Numbered from the stretch's first letter, positions 25,368 through 35,452 are shown. The stretch: DNA of 64,000 bases from Chryseobacterium pennae (GCF_003385515.1 NZ_QNVT01000013.1:62001-126000), one strand, 5' to 3'. Numbers and translations: made by a program. Notes: generated by a model from the letters alone, not told the origin.

Positions 25368-26469
25368 AAACATCAACCGGTTTGAGGAGACGCTTTACAA
25401 AAGAAAGCAGGAGGGGATATTAAGAACGCTAAAACCAAAAGCTGAAGGGATAGATTTCTATTCCAATGATTATCTGGGATTAGCCCAAAGTAAAGACCTT
25501 CAAAGGATTATGCTGGAGAAGATCCATGAGAGTCCTCAGCTGCTTTCGGGAAGCACAGGTTCCAGGCTCATTAGCGGAAACAGCAGAGTGGCTGAATCTG
25601 CAGAAATTTTTATCGCTGAAAAGCATAGGTTTCGGGCTGCATTACTTTTTGCGTCGGGTTATACTGCTAATCTGGCTTTATTTTCAACGCTCCCAGCCCG
25701 CCATGATACGATTATCGTGGATGAACAGATACATCGTTCCGTACATGATGCCTGTAAAATGTCAAATGCCAGAAAATTGAAATTCAGGCATAATGATCCT
25801 GGGCATTTGGAAAGGATTTTAAAAAAGCAGGAAGGACATTGCTATATTGCGGTAGAAAGCCTTTACTCTATGGAGGGAGATCTTGCTCCTCTCAAAGAGA
25901 TTGCTGAACTGGCAAAGAAGTATGAAGCCAGTTTAATTGTTGATGAAGCCCATGCATTCGGCGTCTTCGGATATGGCCTGGTGAATAAATATGGTTTGGA
26001 AGATCAGGTTACAGCTAATGTAATCACTTATGGTAAAGCATTGGGAGCTCATGGTGCAGTAATACTTTGCCATGACAGTATCAAATCTTATCTGGTGAAT
26101 TTTGCATCTCCATTTATTTATACCACTTCTGCACAGGACTTCCAATGGATGAGGATAAAAGAAGGTTACAATTTCTTAGAAAATCATCAGGATTTACTCC
26201 TTCAGCTTCAGGAAAACATAAAAATATTCAGAAACCAAAGGGTAGAATCTCCATCTTCGGAAACAAGTCCGATTCAGGCTATAATCATTCCTGATAATGA
26301 AAAGTTGAAATCCTTACAGAAAGCATTATCAGGCGAAGGATTTTTAACCTATGCTATTTACAGTCCAACCGTAAAAGAAGGAACTGAAAGGCTGCGGATC
26401 TGTCTCCATCATTTTAATACTGAGCCGGAGATTATCAGGCTTACAGAAATTATTAGAGATTTCATTTAA
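25360..26469 (+). CDS. bioF: 8-amino-7-oxononanoate synthase
   Basis: PLP enzyme that condenses pimeloyl-ACP (or -CoA) with L-alanine, the first ring-assembly step of biotin synthesis. I place the start at MLKNINRFEETLYKRKQEG, because its ATG overlaps the stop of the preceding gene by 8 bp; an upstream TTG start would extend it by 11 residues. Conserved parts: FYSNDYLGLAQSKDL, SGSTGSRLISGNS, VDEAHAFGVFGYGLVNKYGL, and ITYGKALGAHGA with the Schiff-base Lys. The protein is 369 residues, near the family norm. bioD follows after 43 bp. Confidence 0.93.
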   Translation: MLKNINRFEETLYKRKQEGILRTLKPKAEGIDFYSNDYLGLAQSKDLQRIMLEKIHESPQLLSGSTGSRLISGNSRVAESAEIFIAEKHRFRAALLFASGYTANLALFSTLPARHDTIIVDEQIHRSVHDACKMSNARKLKFRHNDPGHLERILKKQEGHCYIAVESLYSMEGDLAPLKEIAELAKKYEASLIVDEAHAFGVFGYGLVNKYGLEDQVTANVITYGKALGAHGAVILCHDSIKSYLVNFASPFIYTTSAQDFQWMRIKEGYNFLENHQDLLLQLQENIKIFRNQRVESPSSETSPIQAIIIPDNEKLKSLQKALSGEGFLTYAIYSPTVKEGTERLRICLHHFNTEPEIIRLTEIIRDFI

Positions 26470-26512
26470 ACAAGGAAAACCAAATCCATAGAAATACAAC
26501 TTAAGAACCCGA

Positions 26513-27124
26513 ATGAAATTATTTATAACAGGAATAGGAACTGAAATTGGAAAAACAGTCTGTTCCGCCATTTTAGTACAATATTTTAAAGCAGATTACT
26601 GGAAGCCCGTACAATCTGGAGACCTGCATAATACAGACAGTCATAAAATTGAGACATGGACAGATGATACATTATGCTATCCGGAAACTTACCGCTTTCA
26701 ATTGGCTGCATCTCCACATCAATCTGCAGGAGCAGAAAATATACGGATAAAGCTTGAAGATTTCCAACTACCTGAAACTCAAAACTCTCTGATTGTAGAA
26801 GGTGCCGGCGGACTTATGGTTCCGCTTTCGGATGATATTTTTATGATTGATCTGATTGAAAAGCTGAAGCTTCCTGCAGCCCTCGTAGTGAGAAATTATT
26901 TGGGTTGCATCAATCATACTTTACTCTCTATAATAGCCCTGAAGCAAAGAAACATCACATTGGAATATCTGATTCTTAACGGAGACTTTCCTGTAGATAC
27001 AGAAAGAGTGATTTCAAACTTTATTACGGATGAAACAAAAATTATCAAAATTCCGGAAATAGAAAGTACGAATAGGGAACATATTAAAACGACTGCAAAA
27101 CAATTAAAAATAACAAAATTATGA
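26513..27124 (+). CDS. bioD: Dethiobiotin synthetase
   Basis: ATP-dependent carboxylase that closes the ureido ring of dethiobiotin from 7,8-diaminopelargonate and CO2. The P-loop is at the N-terminus ([20 protein letters not shown], compare GTDTxVGKT). The second catalytic region is [37 protein letters not shown] matches the family substrate loop. The protein is 203 residues. Its stop codon overlaps the bioB start in an ATGA quartet, so the two are translationally coupled. Confidence 0.93.
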   Translation: MKLFITGIGTEIGKTVCSAILVQYFKADYWKPVQSGDLHNTDSHKIETWTDDTLCYPETYRFQLAASPHQSAGAENIRIKLEDFQLPETQNSLIVEGAGGLMVPLSDDIFMIDLIEKLKLPAALVVRNYLGCINHTLLSIIALKQRNITLEYLILNGDFPVDTERVISNFITDETKIIKIPEIESTNREHIKTTAKQLKITKL

Positions 27125-28107
27125 TAATGGACAGAACAACAATCAGAAACAACTGGACCAAAGAAGAAATAGAAGAAATATATCATTTACCTCTTATGGA
27201 GTTGATTTATAAGGCTGCAACCGTACACCGTGAGTGGCATGACCCTTCTGAGGTACAGATCTCAACTTTATTATCCATCAAAACCGGAGGCTGTCCGGAA
27301 GACTGTTCATACTGCGGACAGGCAGCACGTTATCATACCAATATCAAAGTACAGGCTTTGTTACCAACTGAAACCGTAATTGCCCATGCTCAAAAAGCCA
27401 AAGACAGTGGTTCATCCCGTTTCTGTATGGCGGCTGCATGGCGTGAAGTGCGTAATAACCGTGATTTTGACAGGGTTATTGATATGGTAAAAGGGGTGAA
27501 TGAATTGGGGCTGGAAGTATGCTGTACCCTGGGAATGCTTACCGAAGAGCAGGCTGTAAGGCTTCAGGAAGCAGGATTATATGCTTATAACCATAATCTT
27601 GATACTTCTGAACAGTATTATGAAGAAATCATTTCTACCAGAACCTTTGATAATAGAATCAATACAATTAACAATGTCCGAAAAGCAGGAATCACGGTGT
27701 GTTCAGGTGGAATTATCGGCTTAGGGGAAACACACAGAGACAGAATTTCTATGCTGTTGACATTAGCTACTATGCCTAAACATCCGGAGTCTGTTCCTAT
27801 CAATGCTTTAGCTAGAGTAGAAGGAACTCCATTGGAAGATAACGAGAAAGTAGATACCTGGGAAATGGTAAGAATGATTGCCACTGCAAGAATCGTGATG
27901 CCTTCTTCCATGGTAAGGTTAAGTGCAGGGCGTATAGAAATGACAGAAACGGAACAGGCATGGTGTTTTATGGCAGGTGCTAACTCTATCTTCACAGGAG
28001 AAAGAGAAACATTACTGGTAACTCCTAATCCGGGTGTTTCTGAAGATATGCAAATGCTGGAAACTCTTGGATTAAAGCCGATGATGAAAAAAGAAACCTG
28101 TTGTTAA
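27121..28107 (+). CDS. bioB: Biotin synthase (radical SAM)
   Basis: Radical-SAM enzyme that inserts sulphur into dethiobiotin. The CxxxCxxC motif for the [4Fe-4S] cluster is in [17 protein letters not shown]. Other family parts are [60 protein letters not shown], and [10 protein letters not shown] with the Arg that binds the [2Fe-2S] cluster. The length is 328 residues. The ATG overlaps the bioD stop; a second ATG two codons later is possible. No terminator follows directly, and a repeat region separates it from bioA. Confidence 0.97.
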   Translation: MIMDRTTIRNNWTKEEIEEIYHLPLMELIYKAATVHREWHDPSEVQISTLLSIKTGGCPEDCSYCGQAARYHTNIKVQALLPTETVIAHAQKAKDSGSSRFCMAAAWREVRNNRDFDRVIDMVKGVNELGLEVCCTLGMLTEEQAVRLQEAGLYAYNHNLDTSEQYYEEIISTRTFDNRINTINNVRKAGITVCSGGIIGLGETHRDRISMLLTLATMPKHPESVPINALARVEGTPLEDNEKVDTWEMVRMIATARIVMPSSMVRLSAGRIEMTETEQAWCFMAGANSIFTGERETLLVTPNPGVSEDMQMLETLGLKPMMKKETCC

Positions 28108-28180
28108 GACAATTATAAATAATGAGTTTCTGGATTTTAATATTTAGCAGTCTTCGCGTTAATTTTAGATGATTGATACA

Positions 28181-28593
28181 ATTTAAACGCTAAGACCGCA
28201 AGAGAAGCATAATGAAACTGCTTATTTTCCGTTCGCAAAGGCATTACATTCAGCAGAGACAGTAAACTTCTGCTCTAGTAAGCAAATGATCAGTCTTAGC
28301 TGAGTGAAACGCCCTTGCGATCTTAGAAATCATACTGCATGATTATAAAACCTTAGCGAACATTGCGTTAAAAACAGAAACACTTATTTATTATAATTTA
28401 AACGCTAAGGCCGCAAGAATGCATAATGAAACTGCTTATTTTTTGTTCGCAAAGGCATTGTATTCAGCAGAAACAGTAAACTTTTGCTCTAGTAAGCAAA
28501 TGATCAGTCTTAGCTGAGTGAAACCCCTTGCGATCTTAGAAATCATACTGTATGATTATAAAACCTTAGCGAACATTGCGTTAAAAACAGAAA
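28181..28593. repeat. Tandem two-copy repeat, 215-bp period, between bioB and bioA
   Basis: Two copies of about 200 bp start with ATTTAAACGCTAAG at 28181 and 28396 and end with GCGTTAAAAACAGAAA. They are over 90 percent alike by eye. Each copy begins and ends with related inverted segments (TTTAAACGCTAAG at the start; the reverse complement of the end reads TTTAACGCAATGTTCGCTAA), like a palindromic miniature element. There is no coding frame. Related CTTAGCG / TTTGCG words recur near 50,170 and 50,490. Confidence 0.85.
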
Positions 28594-28626
28594 ATATTAT
28601 TGCCATCAATACATTTTATATCAAAT

Positions 28627-29916
28627 ATGGATACAATTACACCAACTAATCTTCAGGAAAGAGATAAAGCCGTTAACTGGCATCCTTACACCCAGATGAA
28701 AACGGCTGACAATATCATTCCCATTGTAAAAGGGAAGGGTCTTTACCTTTTTGACAATGAAGGTAAAAAATATATGGATGTGGTTTCTTCATGGTGGGTA
28801 ACCCTGCATGGACATTCTCATCCCTATATTGCCCAACGTATATTTGAACAGCTCAATACTCTGGAACAGGTTATTTTTGCTGGATTTACTCACGAGCCGG
28901 CCACTCAGCTTTCGGAAAGACTGTTAAAGCTTTTGCCTGCTAATCAGGACAAGGTTTTTTATTCTGATAATGGATCTACAGCGGTAGAAGTAGCTTTGAA
29001 AATGTGTATTCAATATGCTCACAATCAGGGAAAAGAAAAAACAAAGATTCTTGCTTTTAAAAATGCATACCATGGTGATACTTTTGGAGCGATGTCTGTA
29101 AGCGGAAAAAGCTATTGGACCAAACCTTTTGAAAGCAGGCTGTTTGAAGTCGTATTTATTGATACCCCCAATGCTGATAATCTACAAAACTTACAATCGC
29201 AGATTAAAGATATTGCCGATGAGGTAGCTTGTTTTATTTATGAGCCATTAGTTCAGGGTGCAGCAGGAATGCTGATGTATAACGCTGAAGATCTGGATAG
29301 CCTGATGAAATTCTGCAGAGAGCAGGAAATCCTGATGATTCAGGATGAGGTTTTTACAGGATTTGGAAGAACGGGAAGACTCTTTGCTGCCAATTACCTT
29401 ACAGAACAGCCGGACATCATGTGCTTTTCAAAAGGGTTAACAGGCGGAACAATGCCCATGGGAATTACAACCTGCTCTAAAGCAATTTATGAGGCATTCT
29501 GGTCTGATGACAAATATAAAACACTTTTCCATGGCCATTCTTTTACAGCTAATCCTTTAGCCTGCACTGCAGCTTTGGCAAGCATGGAATTATTACTTAA
29601 GGAAGAAACCCAAATGAATATTAAACGTATTTCTCAGCAGCATTCAGCGTTTGTCAAAGTACTGGCTGCTCATCCGCAAGTTGAAAATGCCCGTCAGATC
29701 GGAACTATTCTGGCTTTTGATTTTAAAACCGGACATGGAACTTCTTATTTTAATGAGATAGGAAAACAGCTTTACAATGAATTTTTAAAAAGGGGAATCA
29801 TTATGAGGCCATTGGGAAATGTAATGTATTTGGTTCCTCCGTATTGTGCTACATCCGAAGAATTGGATTTTGTATATCGGAATATTCTGGAAGTTTTGGA
29901 AGAGTTTATCGGATAA
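28627..29916 (+). CDS. bioA: Adenosylmethionine-8-amino-7-oxononanoate aminotransferase
   Basis: PLP enzyme that converts 8-amino-7-oxononanoate to 7,8-diaminopelargonate with S-adenosylmethionine as amino donor. The start chosen is the ATG giving MDTITPTNLQERDKAVNWHP; a TTG start nine codons upstream lies at the edge of the repeat. BioA features: NWHPYTQMK, DVVSSWWVTLHGHSHPYIAQ, SDNGSTAVEVALKM, YHGDTFGAMSVSG, IQDEVFTGFGRTGRLFA, and FSKGLTGGTMPMG with the Schiff-base Lys. The length is 429 residues. It is on the same strand as bioFDB but 520 bp away, behind the repeat, so it may have its own promoter. A good terminator follows. Confidence 0.95.
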   Translation: MDTITPTNLQERDKAVNWHPYTQMKTADNIIPIVKGKGLYLFDNEGKKYMDVVSSWWVTLHGHSHPYIAQRIFEQLNTLEQVIFAGFTHEPATQLSERLLKLLPANQDKVFYSDNGSTAVEVALKMCIQYAHNQGKEKTKILAFKNAYHGDTFGAMSVSGKSYWTKPFESRLFEVVFIDTPNADNLQNLQSQIKDIADEVACFIYEPLVQGAAGMLMYNAEDLDSLMKFCREQEILMIQDEVFTGFGRTGRLFAANYLTEQPDIMCFSKGLTGGTMPMGITTCSKAIYEAFWSDDKYKTLFHGHSFTANPLACTAALASMELLLKEETQMNIKRISQQHSAFVKVLAAHPQVENARQIGTILAFDFKTGHGTSYFNEIGKQLYNEFLKRGIIMRPLGNVMYLVPPYCATSEELDFVYRNILEVLEEFIG

Positions 29917-29945
29917 ACGATTCCTTCAAACAATATTTTTTTAAT

Positions 29946-29978
29946 ATACCTTATAGGTTTTAGGAGCCTATAAGGTAT
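29946..29978 (+). terminator. Terminator of bioA
   Basis: Perfect 12-bp stem ATACCTTATAGG / CCTATAAGGTAT with a 9-nt loop, followed by TTATG. The T-run is short, so it may act mainly as a stable 3' hairpin. Confidence 0.6.
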
Positions 29979-30091
29979 TTATGTTCATTTAATTGATGTC
30001 TTTTAAGCTCGTTTGAGCAATCATGCATAGGAAATCAAAATAATGATTCTTTTCATTTGTAAAAACTGGTGTTTTTTTTAATATAGATTTC

Positions 30092-31495
30092 TTACTTCTT
30101 AATAAGTTTTTTTGTGACAATTTTTCCATTTTCAAAAATTGTTTTCACAAAATAAATTCCATTAGAAAGTTCAGAAACATTAGAATTGTTTTCTTTTACG
30201 GTTTTTAATAACCTTCCATCAACAGAATGGATCTCTATTTTACCGATTTTTTCTTTCGATTGATAAATTAAATTTTGTTTTACAGGGGTTTCAAAAACAA
30301 TTTTAGGATCATTTTTTGAAGTTTCAGTTGTAGATAATGTAACTGGGGCAGCTAAAAGATATTTAACAATTTCTGTTGTGGTTCCATTTCCGTAAACAAT
30401 TATACTGTTATCAAAAACCTTGAGCCTACTAACATTATGATATAATAAATTAGAATCGTTTTCTATATATTCCCCAAATATAGTATCAACAGTTCCATTT
30501 TGATTAAGTTTAGAGATATAATAACTAGGTGCATTATTAAAATCAGCAATCCCTCCGATATAATAAGAACCGTTTTTTTCGTAGATATCCCAAAATTCAA
30601 TGCCAGAAACACCATTATAACTGAATGTGGTATCCTGCGTACCGTCAGCATTCAGTCTTTTTATGGTAGCAGGCTCTAATACTCCAAATCTTGCGAATAT
30701 AATTCTATTCCCCGAATCCACTTTTACAACATTAACATTTACCTCATTTAATGAAGCCTCACCATTGTTACCAAAACCGGTTATAGGCTGCCCGTCAGGA
30801 GAATATTTTTTTATTGAATTTTGTCCCCAGCAAAAAATATTGGACTGGTTATCTAACATGAAGCGGGGAATCCCATATGTTGACAGTTTTCCATTATTTC
30901 CAAAGCTGTTATCTGATGTGCCGTCAGAATTTAATCTGAATGTATGCGTGTACCCATCAAAAAAGCCTACGGAATCTATACCTGTTCCTGAAACAATCAT
31001 TTTATTTCCTTGTTCTATGAGGTTGCTTTTTATATCGAAATTGTCTTGAGAAAAATTGGCTAATGCCTTTATTCCGCCATTGGAAAATGAAGGGTCTAAC
31101 TGTCCATTGGAAAGTAACCGGACTACATCTAAATAATGGATGTTATTTATATTGTCATGTCTCCTTAATAATAAAGTCAATTGATCATTGGAATGTCTTA
31201 CAAATCCAACCAGAGCGCCTGATCCGTAATTCAATGCAACCTTACCATTGGTTCCAAAAGTAGAGTCCAAAGAGCCATTATAGCTTGTCATTTTAGAAAC
31301 AATTACCTGGTTAGTGTTGGAGTCAAAGGATTGGTAAAATACGGTATTGTTTGTTTCTGTTAATTCTCCTAAATAAGAGCTTCCTGTTGGGAGGCTGTAA
31401 ATTCCGTTTGAAGCAAACGCAGGATCTTTGGAGATAATTTGTGCAAAAGAAATTTGCGTTACAAGAATGAACACAAGTAATAATTTTTTTTTCAT
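30092..31495 (-). CDS. Secreted delta-60-repeat protein with T9SS type A sorting domain
   Basis: Exported 467-residue protein. The signal peptide is about 1-18 (MKKKLLLVFILVTQISFA). It has at least five delta-60-type repeats, seen as LDSTFGTNGKVALNYG, LDPSFSNGGIKALANF, SDNSFGNNGKLSTYG, QDTTFSYNGVSGIEF and VDTIFGEY; these repeats are thought to build a beta-propeller. The C-terminal about 75 residues are a type 9 secretion sorting domain (IEIHSVDGRLLKTVKENN, then SNGIYFVKTIFENGKIVTKK). So it should cross the outer membrane and be released or anchored. Its ligand is unknown. It is a single-gene unit. Confidence 0.88.
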   Translation of the reverse strand: MKKKLLLVFILVTQISFAQIISKDPAFASNGIYSLPTGSSYLGELTETNNTVFYQSFDSNTNQVIVSKMTSYNGSLDSTFGTNGKVALNYGSGALVGFVRHSNDQLTLLLRRHDNINNIHYLDVVRLLSNGQLDPSFSNGGIKALANFSQDNFDIKSNLIEQGNKMIVSGTGIDSVGFFDGYTHTFRLNSDGTSDNSFGNNGKLSTYGIPRFMLDNQSNIFCWGQNSIKKYSPDGQPITGFGNNGEASLNEVNVNVVKVDSGNRIIFARFGVLEPATIKRLNADGTQDTTFSYNGVSGIEFWDIYEKNGSYYIGGIADFNNAPSYYISKLNQNGTVDTIFGEYIENDSNLLYHNVSRLKVFDNSIIVYGNGTTTEIVKYLLAAPVTLSTTETSKNDPKIVFETPVKQNLIYQSKEKIGKIEIHSVDGRLLKTVKENNSNVSELSNGIYFVKTIFENGKIVTKKLIKK

Positions 31496-31681
31496 TGTTT
31501 GTTTTTTTTTTAGAAAAATTTGAAGTTATATTATGTAACCCCCTATGTAAAATGTTTTAGGTTTCTTCCCAAATGTATGATAAAATTTTGAAAAAATAAG
31601 AAAATGCAAGGTTCTGTTTTTATTCCAAAAGATGGAGAAGAAATATATATTTTTTTTGATTAAAATGACTTCATCAATAAA

Positions 31682-31710
31682 ATGAGGCCTTCCAAACAGG
31701 AAAAGCCTCA
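31682..31710 (-). terminator. Terminator of the CynX-like MFS gene
   Basis: Stem TGAGGC with TTTTCC / GGAAGG and GCCTCA, read on the minus strand and followed by TTTTATT. It lies 34 bp past the stop codon. Confidence 0.65.
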
Positions 31711-31743
31711 TCTTTATTTAAAATTAAAACTAATTATCATTCA

Positions 31744-32949
31744 TTAATCTTCCACATATTTATTTCTTGCAGCCTTCAAACCAAAGAAAAGCATGATCAA
31801 TACTGCAGCACTCAGAAAATAGAATGAAGTGTTCCATGAAATATCCCAATCATGCAATTTTCCAAATACCGGTGGTCCAAATGCTGCAATCAGATAGCCT
31901 ACGGATTGTGCCATTCCGGAAATCTTCACTGCATTGATACTGCTTTTTGTTCTTGTAGAGAAAAACAGAATTGATAAGCTGAAAGACAACCCATTGGAAA
32001 TCCCAATAATTACGGCATTCACATAGATCCATTGAGATTTCAGGAATACAAACATCATGGTGCTTGCAAACATCAGCGCACATATAAACAGAATCATGAT
32101 TCTTTGATTCTTCATTTTACTGGCAATAATCGGGCAGCAGAATGTTATGGGAATCATAGTGATCTGAATAACAAAAAGAACCCATCCTGAGCTTTCACCA
32201 GGCATATTATAATCAGTGAGGAATGAAGGCAGCCAGGCAACCATACAGTAATAAAATAAAGACTGCAATCCCATAAAAATACTGATATTCCAGGCCTGAG
32301 AAGATTTAAACATATTAAAATCAGAAGTTCCTAAAGCTGTTTTAGGCTGGTTAGGATTTTTTTTGTTAAATATCATTTCCAGGATCAATACCAGAAATCC
32401 CAAAGCAGCGATCACCAGCCATATCCCCAGAGAACCACGCCATCCGAAACCTGTCCATTCTCCGATTCTCACACTGAATCCCGATGCTAAAGCAGCTGTA
32501 AGATTCATAGAAACCGCAAAGATTCCTGTCATCAGCCCGATCTGTTTCGGGAAATTATTCTTTACATAGCCGGGAGTCACCACATTTCCGATACAGATTC
32601 CTAAGCCGATAAATACTGAACCGATAAATAATAACCAAAGAGAACCTGAAATTCTGAGAAACAGTCCAAAACTTAAAATAATCAATGAATACATCAACAG
32701 TTTGCTGATTCCAAGCTTATTCGAAAACCGGCTTACCAAAACTGAGCAGACCGCAAACATAAAAAGTGGAATAGAGGTGAGAAGGCTTACCTGAAAATTA
32801 TCCAGCTTCAGAGCATCTCTTACATCACCAAGTACCGGAGATACTGCAACAATGGGAGACCTAAGATTACTGGAAATCAATATAACCACCAATACATTTA
32901 AAATCATTAAAACATAAGAAGCGTTCTTTCTTACTTCGTTCTTCATCAT
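31744..32949 (-). CDS. MFS transporter, CynX/NimT-like
   Basis: Inner-membrane transporter of 401 residues with 12 predicted helices. The N-terminal ILISSNLRSPIVAVSPVLGD and SLLTSIPLFMFAVCSVLVSR are hallmarks of the CynX/NimT (cyanate/nitroimidazole) group. GLGICIGNVVTPGYVKNNFP and GMAQSVGYLIAAFGPPVFGK are also typical. It starts at one of two adjacent ATGs. It is divergent from an AraC-family gene 71 bp away, which probably regulates it. The substrate is unknown. Confidence 0.88.
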   Translation of the reverse strand: MMKNEVRKNASYVLMILNVLVVILISSNLRSPIVAVSPVLGDVRDALKLDNFQVSLLTSIPLFMFAVCSVLVSRFSNKLGISKLLMYSLIILSFGLFLRISGSLWLLFIGSVFIGLGICIGNVVTPGYVKNNFPKQIGLMTGIFAVSMNLTAALASGFSVRIGEWTGFGWRGSLGIWLVIAALGFLVLILEMIFNKKNPNQPKTALGTSDFNMFKSSQAWNISIFMGLQSLFYYCMVAWLPSFLTDYNMPGESSGWVLFVIQITMIPITFCCPIIASKMKNQRIMILFICALMFASTMMFVFLKSQWIYVNAVIIGISNGLSFSLSILFFSTRTKSSINAVKISGMAQSVGYLIAAFGPPVFGKLHDWDISWNTSFYFLSAAVLIMLFFGLKAARNKYVED

Positions 32950-32958
32950 ATTAAAAAC

Positions 32959-32997
32959 TTTTGTACAAAATTAGCATAGTAATTTTGTTTAATTTTG
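32959..32997 (+). promoter_or_regulatory. Divergent promoter region with palindrome TTTTGTACAAAA and two TAATTTTG boxes
   Basis: A perfect 12-bp palindrome at 32959-32970 overlaps a -33-like TTTG (32960-32963). TAATTTTG, a TAnnTTTG match, follows at 32980-32987 and again at 32990-32997. The spacing of 16 bp from TTTG to the first box suits an AraC-gene promoter, with the palindrome as a possible operator for both genes. Confidence 0.4.
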
Positions 32998-33020
32998 CCA
33001 AAGTTTTAACCTAAAACGAC

Positions 33021-33830
33021 ATGAATGCTAACGACAATATCAGGATAGATGAACTTAAGCAGCCTTATTTTGTATGGTTTGAAGATAACTGGGTTCATGA
33101 TAACGTTCTCCATCACCATAAAAAGGGGCAATTGGTATATGTGGAAAGTGGGTTTCAGTATATCACGATTGAAGAACGTATTTATCTTCTTCCGCAGAAT
33201 CACGCAGCCTGGATACCATCCAATATTATTCATAAAACCAATTCCCATTCAGAAAAGATCAAACTGATGATTATGTTTGCAGACACGGATCAGAAGAATG
33301 CTTTCTATGATGAGATCAATGTATTTTCCGTTCCTCCTGTATTGAGGGAAATGATAAAGTATGCAGAAAAATGGTCTAAGCTGATGAAAAAGGATGCTGG
33401 TGAAACCATTTTTTTAAAAGCTCTTTTTAATGAACTTCCTCATTTTGTGGAACAGTCCCTGAAGCTTCATCTTTGCCTTCCCAAAGATAAACGCTTAGAA
33501 AAAGTCATGGAACATCTTCATCATTATTACAATACTGAGATCAAAATAGAAGAGCTGGGAGAGCTGGCATTGCTTTCTTCCCGAAGCCTGGAACGTATAT
33601 TCAAAAAGGAAACCGGCCTTACCCTGAGTAAATATCAGCAAATGCTCCGCATTATTAAAAGCCTTGAACTTTTGAGTTCAGGAAATTTAACAATTTCAGA
33701 AACTGCTTATGAAGTAGGATATAAAAGTGTACAGGCTTATAGCAGAAGTTTTCAGAGTGTAATGCAATCGAAACCAACAGATTTTATGAAAAATATTAAC
33801 TTAGGGTTAGAAAAAGGGATTTATTCATGA
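33021..33830 (+). CDS. AraC-family transcriptional regulator
   Basis: Regulator of 269 residues. The N-terminal cupin-type ligand domain (about 10-150) has VWFEDNWVHDNVLHHHKKGQ and YVESGFQYITIEERIYLLPQ, with several His. The C-terminal AraC DNA-binding domain (about 165-262) contains LGELALLSSRSLERIFKKET and ISETAYEVGYKSVQAYSRSF. It resembles the NimR/YidC-type regulators that sit divergent to CynX/NimT-like transporters, and it does so here. The inducer is unknown. Confidence 0.9.
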   Translation: MNANDNIRIDELKQPYFVWFEDNWVHDNVLHHHKKGQLVYVESGFQYITIEERIYLLPQNHAAWIPSNIIHKTNSHSEKIKLMIMFADTDQKNAFYDEINVFSVPPVLREMIKYAEKWSKLMKKDAGETIFLKALFNELPHFVEQSLKLHLCLPKDKRLEKVMEHLHHYYNTEIKIEELGELALLSSRSLERIFKKETGLTLSKYQQMLRIIKSLELLSSGNLTISETAYEVGYKSVQAYSRSFQSVMQSKPTDFMKNINLGLEKGIYS

Positions 33831-33953
33831 ATTATAATTTTTATAAATGTTAATATAAAAGTATTTACGTCCCCAAATTCTATAGATAACTCTCTTTTTA
33901 TCTATTTATCATATAAATAAAAAAATATCAATTATATATTTGATTAAAGCAAA

Positions 33954-33982
33954 AAGGCCTCCAGAAAGGAGACCTTAAAAAA
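33954..33982 (-). terminator. Hairpin terminator between the AraC and MATE genes
   Basis: Stem AAGGCCTCC / GGAGACCTT with an AGAAA loop. On the minus strand (MATE gene direction) it is followed by TTTTTGC; on the plus strand by A-rich DNA. Confidence 0.55.
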
Positions 33983-34102
33983 ACACAAATGATGAAAAAA
34001 AATTATTTCGATTCACAAATATAAGCAAAAATTACATTATGCAACGCATTATATGTGTATTTTTTTTAAATATTATTTATTTCAATTAAAAATAGTCATT
34101 CG

Positions 34103-35452
34103 TTAATATATTTTACTTTTTCTTAACATTTTGAAATTTAGCCTTATCATATAAATTACTCCACCAAACACGATCCATTCTATTATTGCACTCACAATGT
34201 AAATGCTGTGAATTCCATACAGCATAGGAATAATAAGAAGGGCAGGAATATACAAGACGAGCTGCCTTAAAATACTTATCACGGTAGCCGGACGGGCATT
34301 TTCTACAGAAGGAAACCAAACCATTGCCATAAAAATAAACGGTAAAGCCGGTAAAACACTCATATAAATTCTGAAATCAGCTAGCTGGCTTGCCTGGAAA
34401 GATACATTGGGAATCATTACAGATAAAACCTCTGCCGGATAAAACATGACAAAAAGCCAGAAAGGGATCAGAATGATAAGTCCTGTGAAGGAGAAAAGCC
34501 GGTATGCCCTGATGGTTCTTTCATATTTTTCAGCGCCAAAATTCATTCCTGATACCGGCTGTAAAGCTCTCATGAGACCCCAAAGCGGAGTATTTAATAA
34601 AATATAAAATCGGTTAACTGCTGTAAAAAAGGTGACATCTGAATCTTTACCATATTTGGCAATCACATTGAAGACCACAATATTCTGAACAACAATCATC
34701 ACCATCATAATAAAGCCGGGCATTCCCAGAGAAAGAGCTTCCCTGATTATAGCCTTGTCGTACTTTAAGGTCCAAAAGTGAGTGACAAAAGATGCCTTTC
34801 CGGATGCATAATACCAGACTCCCAGTACCATATAAATTATCATAGAAACATTGGTAGCCCATGCCGCACCGCTTACTCCGCCACCAAAGGAATCAATGAA
34901 CAATGGTTTTAATGCTACATCTACAATCAAACCTACGGCAATCATCCAGGCTGCAGTTTTCATACGTCCTTCTGCACGGATTAGCATATTCAGTGCCAGC
35001 CCATGAATCCAAAAAAAACTGCCCAGAATGGTAGCTCTGAAATATTCTACTCCCAGGGTCAAAATTTCACCTCTTCCGCCCATCATATATACAAGATCTC
35101 TGGCGAAAATATAGCAGGGAACTGTAATTGCAACAGAAAAAATCAGTGTAAGAAAATTAACGGTTCCCATCGCTCTGTTCAGCTTATCTTTATCCCCTGC
35201 TCCAATCCAGATACTTACTGCAGATCCTACACCGGTACCTATTAATGTTCCAAATCCCTGGGCAAACTGTGCCAGAGGATAGGCTACTCCCACGGCAGCA
35301 AGAGCTGTATTGCTTATTAAATGTCCTACAAAAATTCCGTCAAGGAAATTATTCAGTCCGTACAGTACCATTGCGACCACTGCCGGCCAGGACATCTGCC
35401 ACATTACTTTCTGCATATTCCCATTTAAAATTAGCTGTCTCTGTTGTTCCAT
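34103..35452 (-). CDS. MATE-family multidrug efflux transporter
   Basis: Inner-membrane cation-coupled drug exporter of 449 residues with 12 predicted helices in two halves. MATE hallmarks are MSWPAVVAMVLYGLNNFLDG (helix 1), AVGVAYPLAQFAQGFGTLIG, AVSIWIGAGDKDKLNRAMGT, and GLNMLIRAEGRMKTAAWMIA. The second half repeats the plan with EALSLGMPGFIMMVMIVVQN and LMRALQPVSGMNFGAEKYER. It is closest in type to the NorM/DinF-like group of Bacteroidota. It is a single-gene unit. Possible substrates are dyes or fluoroquinolones, unproven here. Confidence 0.93.
   Translation of the reverse strand: MEQQRQLILNGNMQKVMWQMSWPAVVAMVLYGLNNFLDGIFVGHLISNTALAAVGVAYPLAQFAQGFGTLIGTGVGSAVSIWIGAGDKDKLNRAMGTVNFLTLIFSVAITVPCYIFARDLVYMMGGRGEILTLGVEYFRATILGSFFWIHGLALNMLIRAEGRMKTAAWMIAVGLIVDVALKPLFIDSFGGGVSGAAWATNVSMIIYMVLGVWYYASGKASFVTHFWTLKYDKAIIREALSLGMPGFIMMVMIVVQNIVVFNVIAKYGKDSDVTFFTAVNRFYILLNTPLWGLMRALQPVSGMNFGAEKYERTIRAYRLFSFTGLIILIPFWLFVMFYPAEVLSVMIPNVSFQASQLADFRIYMSVLPALPFIFMAMVWFPSVENARPATVISILRQLVLYIPALLIIPMLYGIHSIYIVSAIIEWIVFGGVIYMIRLNFKMLRKSKIY

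Noticed and set aside
28181..28593. Possible tRNA or structured RNA pair between bioB and bioA
   Set aside because: No cloverleaf, anticodon arm or CCA end. It fits a duplicated palindromic element better.
28600..28626. TTG start extending BioA by nine residues
   Set aside because: The added residues come from the edge of the repeat, and the ATG at 28627 gives a normal BioA N-terminus.
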